DNA of 64,000 nt from assembly GCA_022841375.1 (NCBI GenBank), contig JALHRQ010000005.1, positions 124,001-188,000 of the forward strand. The letters run 5' to 3'. The position numbers and the translations under genes were made by a program. Below the pieces are notes generated by a model. That model saw only the letters and a list, made by a program, of their open reading frames with translations, was not told the origin of the DNA and did no database searches. Each line of letters starts with the position of its first letter. The first letter of the stretch is position 1. Source of the DNA: Burkholderiales bacterium. GTDB taxonomy: Bacteria > Pseudomonadota > Gammaproteobacteria > Burkholderiales > SG8-41. Of this stretch, positions 45,248 to 53,014 are shown piece by piece.

Positions 45248-46213
45248 ATGACGCGCGCCCATACCCTGCCGGCGCAGCCGATCACCGCACGGCAACTCAT
45301 TGCTGCTGCCGCCAAACAATTCCGCACTGCCCGCCTCGCCTATGGTCACGGCACCCTCAATGCCGATGACGAGGCGGCATGGCTTACCGTGCACGCCCTG
45401 GGTTGTCCGTTCGAAGAACTGCCGGCACATCTCGAACTGCCCCTGCCCCTGGCTGCGCTCAAACGCGCGCAACGTTTATTTGAGCGCCGCATTACCGAGC
45501 GTATTCCTGCGGCCTACCTCACCCATGAAGCTTGGTTGGGCGAACACCGCTTTTATGTCGACGAGCGCGTCATCGTGCCACGCTCGTACATCGCCGAACT
45601 GCTGCGCGCCCGTCTGCGTCCGTGGCTGCCGCCGCGATACAAACCCCAGACCATCCTCGATCTGTGCACCGGCTCCGGCTGTCTGGCCATAGTCGCGGCG
45701 CATACGTTTCCGATATCACAGGTGGATGGTGTTGATTTATCCAAGGATGCGCTGGCCGTTGCCCGGCGGAATGTGCGCCAACACCGGCTTGCCGAACGGA
45801 TTCAGCTGAAACACTCCGATCTGTTCGAGGCTTTGCACGATCGTTGCTACGACCTGATCCTCAGCAATCCCCCCTACGTTGGCGTCAGCGCAATGCGGGC
45901 ACTGCCGGCGGAGTTCCGCCACGAACCAGCTATGGCACTGGAAGGTGGCCGCGACGGGCTGGATCTGGTGCGCCGCTTATTGAAAGAGGTGCCCAGCCAT
46001 CTCAACGCAGGCGGCTGGCTGGTGATGGAAGTCGGACACTATCGCACGCGCGTCGAGCGGGCCTTCCCCCGCCTGCCATTTATCTGGGCGGAGACGAGCG
46101 GCGGGGACGACTGTGTCCTGTTAATTCAGAAGGAAGCGTTGTTGTCAGCGGCGCCCCGGGTTCGGCCGTCCACAACAGCAGTTGCTCGACGTCGGCGGGC
46201 GACATCTCCATAA
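45248..46213 (+). CDS. prmB: Ribosomal protein L3 glutamine methyltransferase
   Basis: PrmB methylates a Gln of ribosomal protein L3 and is a close relative of the release-factor enzyme PrmC. The 321-residue protein has a helical N-terminal domain, then the SAM-binding motif LDLCTGSGCLAIVA and the substrate motif SNPPYVG. The core ends at about residue 297 (ETSGGDDCVLLIQKE). The last ~24 residues are an Arg/Ala-rich tail encoded opposite the end of rluB. It begins directly after the AT-rich motif. Confidence 0.92.
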   Translation: MTRAHTLPAQPITARQLIAAAAKQFRTARLAYGHGTLNADDEAAWLTVHALGCPFEELPAHLELPLPLAALKRAQRLFERRITERIPAAYLTHEAWLGEHRFYVDERVIVPRSYIAELLRARLRPWLPPRYKPQTILDLCTGSGCLAIVAAHTFPISQVDGVDLSKDALAVARRNVRQHRLAERIQLKHSDLFEALHDRCYDLILSNPPYVGVSAMRALPAEFRHEPAMALEGGRDGLDLVRRLLKEVPSHLNAGGWLVMEVGHYRTRVERAFPRLPFIWAETSGGDDCVLLIQKEALLSAAPRVRPSTTAVARRRRATSP

Positions 46214-47066
46214 ACTGACCGCGTTTGAGTTGCGGCGGCAGCGCAACGATGCCGAAACGCACGCGCATCAACCGGCTCACCGTCAGATTCTGCGACTCGA
46301 ACAAGCGGCGCACGATGCGGTTGCGGCCTTCCCGTAACAGCACGCGAAACCAGCGGTTGGCGCCCTCGCCGCCTTCTTCCTCGATATGCTCGAACTGCGC
46401 GACGCCGTCCTCCAGCCGCACGCCCTGCCGCAAGGCATCCATCGCCGCCGGATGTACCGTACCCAGCACCCGTACCGCATATTCCCGATCCACCTCAAAA
46501 CGCGGGTGCATCAGCCGGTTGGCCAGGTCGCCCGAGGTCGTGAAGATCAGCAGACCGCTGGTGTTGAAGTCGAGCCGGCCAATCGCCAGCCACTTGGCGC
46601 CGCGTGCCGGCGGCAACTTGGCGAATACGGTCGGGCGGCCCTGCGGGTCATCGTTGCTGACGATTTCGCCCTCGGGTTTGTGGTAAAGCAGAACCCGGGG
46701 CAACTGCTTTTCCTGCCCCCAACGCAGGATCTTGTCGCCGACCTTGACGCGATCCTCCGGCGTGACACGATCACCGATGGTGGCCACTTTGCCGTTAACC
46801 GTCACCTCACCGGCGCGGATGCGTTCTTCCATGGCCCGGCGTGAACCGAAACCTGCCTGCGCCAGAACTTTATGCAGTTTCTCACCACGCTGATCGCCTT
46901 CGGCAACAACTACCGCGCGGGGAACAGCTGCGGCTGACGGTTCTTTCTGCGCGACGTCTTCAGCGGGCTTGCGGCTTCGTTTGGGAGCCGGCGGACGCAG
47001 CGGGCCACGCCGGGGCTTGCCGGAACGTCCCGCCGTTTTGAACTTTGCCTTGGTCTTGGTTTTCAT
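46080..47066 (-). CDS. rluB: 23S rRNA pseudouridine synthase B
   Basis: RluB converts U2605 of 23S rRNA to pseudouridine. From ATG 47066 it has 328 residues: a basic, Pro-rich leader (about 1-60), an S4 RNA-binding domain (LHKVLAQAGFGSRRAMEERIRAGEVTVNG in pieces), and the RsuA-type catalytic domain with the active Asp in GRLDFNTSGLLIFT. The GIVALPPQLKRGQFMEM motif closes the core; ~35 further residues are encoded opposite prmB. The gene pair overlaps by 134 bases tail to tail. Confidence 0.92.
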   Translation of the reverse strand: MKTKTKAKFKTAGRSGKPRRGPLRPPAPKRSRKPAEDVAQKEPSAAAVPRAVVVAEGDQRGEKLHKVLAQAGFGSRRAMEERIRAGEVTVNGKVATIGDRVTPEDRVKVGDKILRWGQEKQLPRVLLYHKPEGEIVSNDDPQGRPTVFAKLPPARGAKWLAIGRLDFNTSGLLIFTTSGDLANRLMHPRFEVDREYAVRVLGTVHPAAMDALRQGVRLEDGVAQFEHIEEEGGEGANRWFRVLLREGRNRIVRRLFESQNLTVSRLMRVRFGIVALPPQLKRGQFMEMSPADVEQLLLWTAEPGAPLTTTLPSELTGHSRPRRSSPPR

Positions 47067-47271
47067 CTGACGATCCGCGACAAGGCAAATCCAGTCGCCC
47101 AACAACCTGTTGATGCCATTATTGTGATCTCGGTTTTCATTAAGCCTGCAGTATACAGAGCATCACAACGCTGTTCCGCGACTTGAAATTTCGGAACGCG
47201 GTTCATGCAGCGACCACGTATTCCATGCAATTGTTCGGTTGTCCGAACCGCCCTGGATCAAAGCCTACAAG
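47067..47271. other. Intergenic region between recR and rluB
   Basis: These 205 bases hold no ORF I trust. Two hairpins are visible: GTTCCG with CGGAAC (47172-47198 region) and TTCGG-TTGT-CCGAA near 47240, the latter 30 bases past the recR stop. Neither has a T-run, so they are weak terminator candidates. The rluB promoter must lie here. Confidence 0.4.
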
Positions 47272-47868
47272 TCAGACGGCGCGGCGCTCCATCACCGCCT
47301 GCGCAATGGTGCCGCTGTCGACATGCTCCAGCTCGCCGCCAACCGGCAGGCCGCGCGCGATGCGCGTGACCTTGAGTCCTTTCGCGCGCAGCAGTTCGCC
47401 CGCGTAATGGGCGGTGGCCTCGCCTTCCACGGTAAAGTTGGTGGCCAGCACCACTTCCTCGACCACGCCGTCGCCAGCCCGCTGCAGCAGCCGCTCCAGG
47501 TGGATGTCGCGCGGACCGATGCCGTCGAGCGGAGACAGCGCGCCCATCAGCACGAAATACAGGCCATCAAAACATTGCGCCTGCTCCATCATCAGCAGAT
47601 CGCCCGGTGTTTCGATGACGCACAGCAAATGGGCATTGCGCCGCGGCGAGCGGCACAGCGCACACACCGCTTCCTCGGAAAAGTTATTGCAAAGATCGCA
47701 GTGACGCACGCGCTCAAGCGCCGCCCCCATGGCGACGGCCAGACGTTCCGCACCCGGGCGGTCCCGCTGCAGCAAGTGAAACGCCATACGCTGCGCAGAG
47801 CGCGGACCAACACCGGGCAGGCAGCGCAGAGCGTCGATCAGGGCCTGCAGGGATGAAGATGAATTCAC
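47272..47868 (-). CDS. recR: Recombination protein RecR
   Basis: RecR works with RecF and RecO to load RecA on gapped DNA. From GTG 47868 it has 198 residues: helix-hairpin-helix ([17 protein letters not shown]), a zinc finger with Cys57, 60, 69 and 72, and a Toprim domain ([14 protein letters not shown]). The dnaX-ybaB-recR order is one of the best kept in bacteria. An AT-rich stretch related to the gene-end motif lies just upstream. Confidence 0.96.
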   Translation of the reverse strand: MNSSSSLQALIDALRCLPGVGPRSAQRMAFHLLQRDRPGAERLAVAMGAALERVRHCDLCNNFSEEAVCALCRSPRRNAHLLCVIETPGDLLMMEQAQCFDGLYFVLMGALSPLDGIGPRDIHLERLLQRAGDGVVEEVVLATNFTVEGEATAHYAGELLRAKGLKVTRIARGLPVGGELEHVDSGTIAQAVMERRAV

Positions 47869-47869
47869 T

Positions 47870-47902
47870 AATTAACTGTTTGTTTTTATTGATAAATTAA
47901 AA
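47870..47902. repeat. AT-rich gene-end motif, weak copy
   Basis: The 28 bases between the recR start and the ybaB stop contain TTTGTTTTTATTGATAAATT, which resembles the copies at 45221 and 60824 only in part. It may be chance low GC between coupled genes. Confidence 0.25.
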
Positions 47903-48223
47903 CGGCAATTTCATGCCAGGCGGCAGCGGCAAGCCGGCCGTCACCCCGGCCATTTTTTCCTGGCTGGTGGCCTCCGCCTTGCGCACGGCGTCGTTCATCG
48001 CCAACGCAATCAGGTCTTCGAGCATTTCCCGGTCATCACCGATTACCGACGGATCAATACTCACGCGTTTTACTTCATGCCGGCAGGTCATCACCACCTT
48101 GACCATGCCCGCACCCGCCTGACCTTCGACCTCGATCAGCGCAAGCTGCTCCTGCGTCTTACGCATATTGTCCTGCATCTGCTGCGCCTGCTTCATCAGC
48201 CCGGCAAGCTGGTTTTTCATCAT
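47897..48223 (-). CDS. ybaB: Nucleoid-associated protein YbaB/EbfC
   Basis: YbaB is a small DNA-binding protein of unclear global role, cotranscribed with dnaX and recR in most bacteria. The 108-residue chain has the helical start ([17 protein letters not shown]), the strands around [22 protein letters not shown], and a C-terminal [18 protein letters not shown] that is typical of the family. The first of two adjacent ATGs is used because AGAGG is eight bases before it. Confidence 0.95.
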   Translation of the reverse strand: MMKNQLAGLMKQAQQMQDNMRKTQEQLALIEVEGQAGAGMVKVVMTCRHEVKRVSIDPSVIGDDREMLEDLIALAMNDAVRKAEATSQEKMAGVTAGLPLPPGMKLPF

Positions 48224-48243
48224 GATGGCAACCTCTGTCTGGT

Positions 48244-49833
48244 TTATTTGGGTTTGATCGAACCGTCGTCCAGCGAACCGTCGAAATCCTCGATCAGTTC
48301 ACGCACGAAGGGATCCTGGCGGATTTCTGCGACGGCCGCCGCATGGCGCTGCTCGATCTTGCGATCGGTAATGGCTTTGGGTGACACTCCGGCAACATCG
48401 CCGGCGACAAACGACACCCGAACTGCGGCGCCCAGTTGCCGGTGCAGCGCGGCGGTCAATTTTTCGCGATGGGGTTTGTCGAACATCCGTTCATCGGCAG
48501 GTGAAATCCGCAATTCAATTTCATTTGCCGTGTGTCTGGTCATCTCACAGCGCAGCGCCAGTTGATTGGCCATTGCGCTCAATCCAAGCTGCGCGACCAG
48601 ATCAGCCCAGGAAGATGACGCATCAGCTTTGGGCGCGTCAGCTTTGGGCGCGGCGGCGGCAGATGCACGCGGTACGGAATCCGGGGCAACGGCAGCACCG
48701 GTTGACAGCACCGCCTCACGGGGTCGCGGCGACGTTGCAGCAACAACAGCGCCACCAGGCGCAAAGGCCAGCATGCGCAGCAAGGTCATCATGAACCCTG
48801 CATGTTCATCGGGGGCAAGACCGATTTCAGCACGCCCCTGAACCGCAATCTGGTAATACAGCTGAAGTTCATCGGCGCCGAAGGTCTGCGCCAATTCAAG
48901 TATTGCCGGCGCATCCGGATCATCGTCGGCCAGACTCCCCGGAACCACCTGCGCCAATGCCATCCGGTGCAGCAACGCGGCGAGATCCTGCAACGCCGAC
49001 TCAAAAGACAGACTGCGTTCGCCCATGCGCCCCGCTTCTGCGGCCAGCGCCACGCCATCACGTGCCACCAGCGCGCGCAAAACCGAATGCAGATAAGTCT
49101 GATCCACTGCGCCAAGCATGTCCCGGGTCGACGCCTCGTCCAGCGCGCCGCCGCCATGGGCGATTGCCTGATCGAGCAGGCTCAGCGCATCGCGCAGGCT
49201 GCCTTCCGCGGCCCGGGCAATCAGTGCAATCGAAGGCGCATCGGATTTGACGTTCTCTGCAGCCAAAACCTCAGTCAGACGGTCACGAATCTGCTGCGGC
49301 GGTATTTGCTTGAGACCGAATTGCAAACACCGTGACAGCACGGTTACCGGGATTTTCTGCGGATCGGTGGTCGCAAGGATGAACTTGACATGACCTGGCG
49401 GCTCTTCCAGCGTCTTCAGCATCGCATTGAATGCTGAGCGCGAGAGCATGTGCACTTCGTCGATGATGTAGACCTTGTAGCGGCCGCTGGTCGGCGCATA
49501 CAGCGCGTTCTCCAGCAATTCGCGCATATTGTCCACTTGGGTATTCGATGCGGCATCGAGTTCGATCAGATCGACAAAACGGCCCGTATCAATCTCGGTG
49601 CAGGCACCGCATTTGCCACAGGGTGCATCGGTGACGCCGGTTTCACAGTTCAGCGATTTGGCCAGAATACGCGCCAGCGTGGTTTTACCCACGCCGCGGG
49701 TACCGGTAAACAAATAGGCGTGGTGCAGGCGTTGCTGGCGCAGCGCATTGGTCAGCGCGCGCACGACATGTTCCTGACCGACCAGTTCGGTAAAATTGCG
49801 GGGGCGCCACTTGCGGGCTAGGACCTGGGTCAC
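48244..49833 (-). CDS. dnaX: DNA polymerase III subunit tau/gamma
   Basis: DnaX is the clamp-loader ATPase that also ties polymerase and helicase together. From GTG 49833 it has 529 residues: Walker A GTRGVGKT (44-51), zinc Cys63, 72, 75 and 78, Walker B ([11 protein letters not shown]), and the SRC-type sensor ([15 protein letters not shown]). An Ala/Pro-rich linker (about 375-410) holds a duplicated PKADA unit. The C-terminal tau part is short compared with E. coli (643). I see no A-rich slippery heptamer for a gamma product. Confidence 0.95.
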   Translation of the reverse strand: MTQVLARKWRPRNFTELVGQEHVVRALTNALRQQRLHHAYLFTGTRGVGKTTLARILAKSLNCETGVTDAPCGKCGACTEIDTGRFVDLIELDAASNTQVDNMRELLENALYAPTSGRYKVYIIDEVHMLSRSAFNAMLKTLEEPPGHVKFILATTDPQKIPVTVLSRCLQFGLKQIPPQQIRDRLTEVLAAENVKSDAPSIALIARAAEGSLRDALSLLDQAIAHGGGALDEASTRDMLGAVDQTYLHSVLRALVARDGVALAAEAGRMGERSLSFESALQDLAALLHRMALAQVVPGSLADDDPDAPAILELAQTFGADELQLYYQIAVQGRAEIGLAPDEHAGFMMTLLRMLAFAPGGAVVAATSPRPREAVLSTGAAVAPDSVPRASAAAAPKADAPKADASSSWADLVAQLGLSAMANQLALRCEMTRHTANEIELRISPADERMFDKPHREKLTAALHRQLGAAVRVSFVAGDVAGVSPKAITDRKIEQRHAAAVAEIRQDPFVRELIEDFDGSLDDGSIKPK

Positions 49834-49908
49834 GGCGTCTCTGGAAAGGGTTCGGTAATGGCTGAAGGCTGCTATTTTAGCCGCAAAGCCGATACTTGCC
49901 GTGAGCGA

Positions 49909-50451
49909 CTACTGGAACCAGTACTGGAGCCGAACCTGATGAAAATTGATCCCGTCATTGGGATTCTTGATATCCGCATTGGACAGATGCTGGTAGCGGT
50001 AACTGAGGTCGTAGGCCTCGCGCACGCCGAAACGGTAGCCAAAACCCAAATGATCGCCAAACTGGAACGTGCTGCCGAAGCGTTTGTCCCCGAGCTTGGT
50101 TGACGTCAGCAGGTGGGCACCAATGCCCCCCTCCAGATAGGCGCCGCGAAGACCGTCCGCTTGCAGCCGGAATACCGGGGTCAGGCCGATTTCAGTCAGA
50201 CTGGAAGGACTGTCAGGCGCCGGATCGCGCTCCCAGTGCGCTGCGGACAAATCCCAGTAGCCGCCGAGGTGCCAGCCCTTGCCCTGAAACCACCGTTTTG
50301 ACCATTGCCACTGCACGGCGACGCGCGCCATTTCGCTGCGATTGTCATAACCGGTTTCAAGCGCCATACCATCGACCGCAGCCGCCGAAGCGGACAAGGT
50401 CAACAACAGCGCGGTGACCATCACGTCCCGCGTGATTTTTTTTACCGGCAT
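49909..50451 (-). CDS. pagL: Lipid A 3-O-deacylase PagL (acyloxyacyl hydrolase)
   Basis: PagL removes the 3-O acyl chain of lipid A at the outer membrane, changing its endotoxin and barrier properties. From ATG 50451 it has 180 residues with a signal peptide (MVTALLLTLSASAAA). The C-terminal strands carry the catalytic His and Ser in YQHLSNADIKNPNDGINFHQ, the PagL hallmark, and the chain ends with aromatic YWFQ. Other strands alternate as in an eight-strand barrel. It lies between the SRP RNA and dnaX, where I would not expect it, so it may be an insertion. Confidence 0.88.
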   Translation of the reverse strand: MPVKKITRDVMVTALLLTLSASAAAVDGMALETGYDNRSEMARVAVQWQWSKRWFQGKGWHLGGYWDLSAAHWERDPAPDSPSSLTEIGLTPVFRLQADGLRGAYLEGGIGAHLLTSTKLGDKRFGSTFQFGDHLGFGYRFGVREAYDLSYRYQHLSNADIKNPNDGINFHQVRLQYWFQ

Positions 50452-50502
50452 CACCGCAATAACGGCCGAAGAGACCGTTCCGCCCTGTTTCAGAATTGGG
50501 GT

Positions 50503-50598
50503 GGCGAGCCTAACCCCCGGCACTCGCATTAAATAGCTGTGGCTGCTTCCTTCCGGACCTGACCAGGTTCACTACCATGCGATGCGGGGAGGCCCGCC
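50503..50598 (-). ncRNA. ffs: Signal recognition particle RNA (4.5S type)
   Basis: Read on the minus strand, the 96 bases hold the conserved SRP apical loop AGGTCAGGTCCGGAAGGAAG followed by CAGCC. The ends GGCGGGCCT and AGGCTCGCC pair with one G-U, closing a single long hairpin. This small form lacks the Alu domain. With Ffh it targets membrane proteins to SecYEG. It normally lies just before dnaX in related genomes; here pagL intervenes. Confidence 0.93.
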
Positions 50599-50790
50599 GT
50601 AAGAAAGTCGTAAGTATGCACGTTAAAAAGGCTTTTTGCCATCATTCCGGGCTCAAGCCATCTTTACAAGACAGCACGATAATGATTTTATTACAGGCTA
50701 ATATTGCTGCATGGGCACAGTGCGCGTTACCGCACTGAATGACCAAAACAGCGAATACCATACGTTGACCATACCCTGCGGAGGAGCAGC
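50599..50790. promoter_or_regulatory. Divergent region between ffs and acs
   Basis: These 192 bases must contain the ffs promoter (minus) and the acs promoter (plus). GGAGGAG six to nine bases before the acs ATG is a strong ribosome site. A TAATAT box at 50699-50704 has no clear -35 partner. AAAAAGGCTTTTT forms a short hairpin. No operator is plain. Confidence 0.4.
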
Positions 50791-52776
50791 ATGTCGACCA
50801 CATCGTCCGGAACCATCGAATCCGTCCTGCAAGAGCACCGCGTGTTTCCGCCAAACGCGAAGCTTGTCGCGCAGGCCAATATCTCAGGCATGGACGCCTA
50901 CCGCGCAATGTGCGCGGAAGCTGAAAAGGACTACACCGGCTTCTGGGCCAAGCTGGCACGGGAACACCTGATCTGGAAAAAACCGTTCACCGAGGTGCTG
51001 GATGACAGCAAACCGCCATTCTTCCGCTGGTTTGCCGACGGCACGCTTAACGCTTCCTACAACTGCCTGGATCGTCACCTGAAGACTCAGCCCGACAAGA
51101 TCGCGGTGATCTTCGAAGCCGATGACGGCAAAATCACCAAGGCCACCTACCAAGACCTCTACACGCGCACCTGCAAGATGGCCAATGGCCTCAAATTGCT
51201 GGGCATCAAAAAAGGTGATCGCGTCATCATCTATCTACCGATGTCGATCGAAGCCATTGTTGCCATGCAAGCCTGCGCCCGCATCGGCGCCATTCATTCA
51301 GTGGTTTTCGGGGGGTTTTCAGCCAAAAGCCTGCATGAACGCATTATCGACGCCGGCGCGGTTGCCGTTCTCACCGCAGACGAACAGATGCGCGGCGGCA
51401 AGGCCATTCCGCTCAAAGTCGCAGTGGATGATGCGCTTGCGCTGGGCGGATGCGACACCATCAAATCCGTGGTGACTTACAAGCGCACCGGCGCAGCAGT
51501 CAAATGGAACCCTAAAGTCGACGTCTGGCTGCATGACCTGCTCAAGGAACAACCCGAGCATTGCGAACCGGAATGGGTCGACGCTGAACATCCGCTGTTC
51601 ATTCTCTATACCTCGGGGTCCACCGGCCAGCCCAAAGGCATCCAGCACTCCACCGGCGGCTATCTGTTGTGGACAGTGCTGACTATGAAATGGACATTCG
51701 ATCACAAGCCTGACGACGTGTTCTGGTGTACGGCCGATGTGGGCTGGGTCACCGGCCACTCCTATGTCTGTTACGGTCCGCTCGCCTGCGGCGGCACCGA
51801 AATCGTCTTCGAGGGTGTTCCCACCTACCCCGACGCCGGGCGTTTCTGGAAAACCATCCAGGACCACAAAGTCACGGTGTTCTACACGGCACCTACAGCA
51901 ATCCGCTCGCTGATCAAGGCCGGCGGTGACTTGCCGAAGAAATACGATTTGTCGAGCCTGCGCATCCTCGGCACCGTCGGCGAGCCGATCAACCCCGAAG
52001 CCTGGATGTGGTACCACGAAACCGTCGGCGGCACCCGCTGCCCGATCGTTGACACCTGGTGGCAAACCGAAACCGGCGGCCACATGATTACCCCGCTGCC
52101 GGGCGCCACACCGACCAAACCCGGCTCGGCCACATTGCCGCTGCCCGGCATCATCGCCGACATCGTTGACGAAACCGGCCACTCCGTCGGCAAAGGCAAA
52201 GGCGGCATTCTGGTCATCAAAAAACCGTGGCCGTCGATGCTGCGCACCATCTGGGGGGATCCGGAGCGCTTCAAAAAAACCTATTTCCCCGAAGACTTCC
52301 ACGGCGAGTATTACCTCGCCGGAGATGGCGCGACTTATGACGAAGACGGCTACATCCGCATCATGGGTCGCATCGATGACGTGCTCAATGTCTCTGGACA
52401 TCGCCTGGGAACAATGGAAATCGAGTCCGCACTGGTCGCCAACAGCTTGCTGGTTGCCGAAGCCGCCGTCGTCGGCCGCCCCGACGATCTGACCGGCGAA
52501 GCCGTCGTCGCCTTTGTCGTGCTCAAGCAGGCCCGGCCTGAAGGCGAAGCCGCCAAAAAAATGGTCAAGGAATTGCAGGACTGGGTCAGCAAGGAAATCG
52601 GCCCGATCGCCAAACCCCGGGACATCCGCTTCGGCGACAACCTGCCCAAGACCCGCTCCGGCAAAATCATGCGCCGGCTGCTGCGTTCGATTGCCAAGGA
52701 CGAGGAAATCACCCAGGACGTATCAACGCTCGAAAATCCCGCCATCCTCGAGCAGTTGAAGCAGCCGCAGAAATAA
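50791..52776 (+). CDS. acs: Acetyl-CoA synthetase
   Basis: Acs activates acetate to acetyl-CoA through acetyl-AMP, scavenging low acetate. The 661-residue protein has the ANL-family motifs: [52 protein letters not shown] and the hinge/core [13 protein letters not shown]. Lys625 in [12 protein letters not shown] is the Lys that protein acetylases modify in Acs enzymes. A near-consensus ribosome site precedes it. Downstream genes suggest that acetate sensing and uptake are encoded in the same block. Confidence 0.96.
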   Translation: MSTTSSGTIESVLQEHRVFPPNAKLVAQANISGMDAYRAMCAEAEKDYTGFWAKLAREHLIWKKPFTEVLDDSKPPFFRWFADGTLNASYNCLDRHLKTQPDKIAVIFEADDGKITKATYQDLYTRTCKMANGLKLLGIKKGDRVIIYLPMSIEAIVAMQACARIGAIHSVVFGGFSAKSLHERIIDAGAVAVLTADEQMRGGKAIPLKVAVDDALALGGCDTIKSVVTYKRTGAAVKWNPKVDVWLHDLLKEQPEHCEPEWVDAEHPLFILYTSGSTGQPKGIQHSTGGYLLWTVLTMKWTFDHKPDDVFWCTADVGWVTGHSYVCYGPLACGGTEIVFEGVPTYPDAGRFWKTIQDHKVTVFYTAPTAIRSLIKAGGDLPKKYDLSSLRILGTVGEPINPEAWMWYHETVGGTRCPIVDTWWQTETGGHMITPLPGATPTKPGSATLPLPGIIADIVDETGHSVGKGKGGILVIKKPWPSMLRTIWGDPERFKKTYFPEDFHGEYYLAGDGATYDEDGYIRIMGRIDDVLNVSGHRLGTMEIESALVANSLLVAEAAVVGRPDDLTGEAVVAFVVLKQARPEGEAAKKMVKELQDWVSKEIGPIAKPRDIRFGDNLPKTRSGKIMRRLLRSIAKDEEITQDVSTLENPAILEQLKQPQK

Positions 52777-52810
52777 CCACGGCAATGTCCGGCGGGCGGC
52801 GGCCGCCGCA

Positions 52811-53011
52811 ATGATCAGACCCACCCTTAAGGGACAGCGCCTCGTGGCGCTGTTCCTGCTGGGTTGGCTGATGTTCAACTATCCACTGCTGTCGCTGTTT
52901 GCAGGCAACGCGCGGTTGTGGGGCATCCCGCTGGTCTATGTCTACCTGTTCCTCGCCTGGGCCGTGCTGATCGGCGCCATGGCACTGATCATCGAACGCC
53001 GCGATCACTAA
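52811..53011 (+). CDS. CbrX-like small two-helix membrane protein
   Basis: The 66-residue product has two membrane helices (about 11-30 and 38-60; LVALFLLGWLMFNYPLLSLF and VYVYLFLAWAVLIGAMAL) and a charged end IERRDH. It stops three bases before the symporter-kinase gene. In Pseudomonas a small membrane protein, CbrX, is encoded just ahead of CbrA and coupled to it, so this is probably the same arrangement. It may help fold or insert the 918-residue partner. No clear Shine-Dalgarno precedes it. Confidence 0.7.
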   Translation: MIRPTLKGQRLVALFLLGWLMFNYPLLSLFAGNARLWGIPLVYVYLFLAWAVLIGAMALIIERRDH

Positions 53012-53014
53012 ACG

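Noticed and set aside
48620..48660. Tandem duplication encoding PKADAPKAD in dnaX
   Set aside because: It is a short in-frame duplication in a flexible linker, common in such regions and unlikely to matter.
48244..49833. Programmed frameshift in dnaX to make gamma
   Set aside because: No A-rich slippery heptamer followed by a hairpin was found on reading the gene, so there is no basis to claim it.
51319..52401. 360-codon minus ORF opposite acs
   Set aside because: It is antisense to acs and has no recognisable domain.
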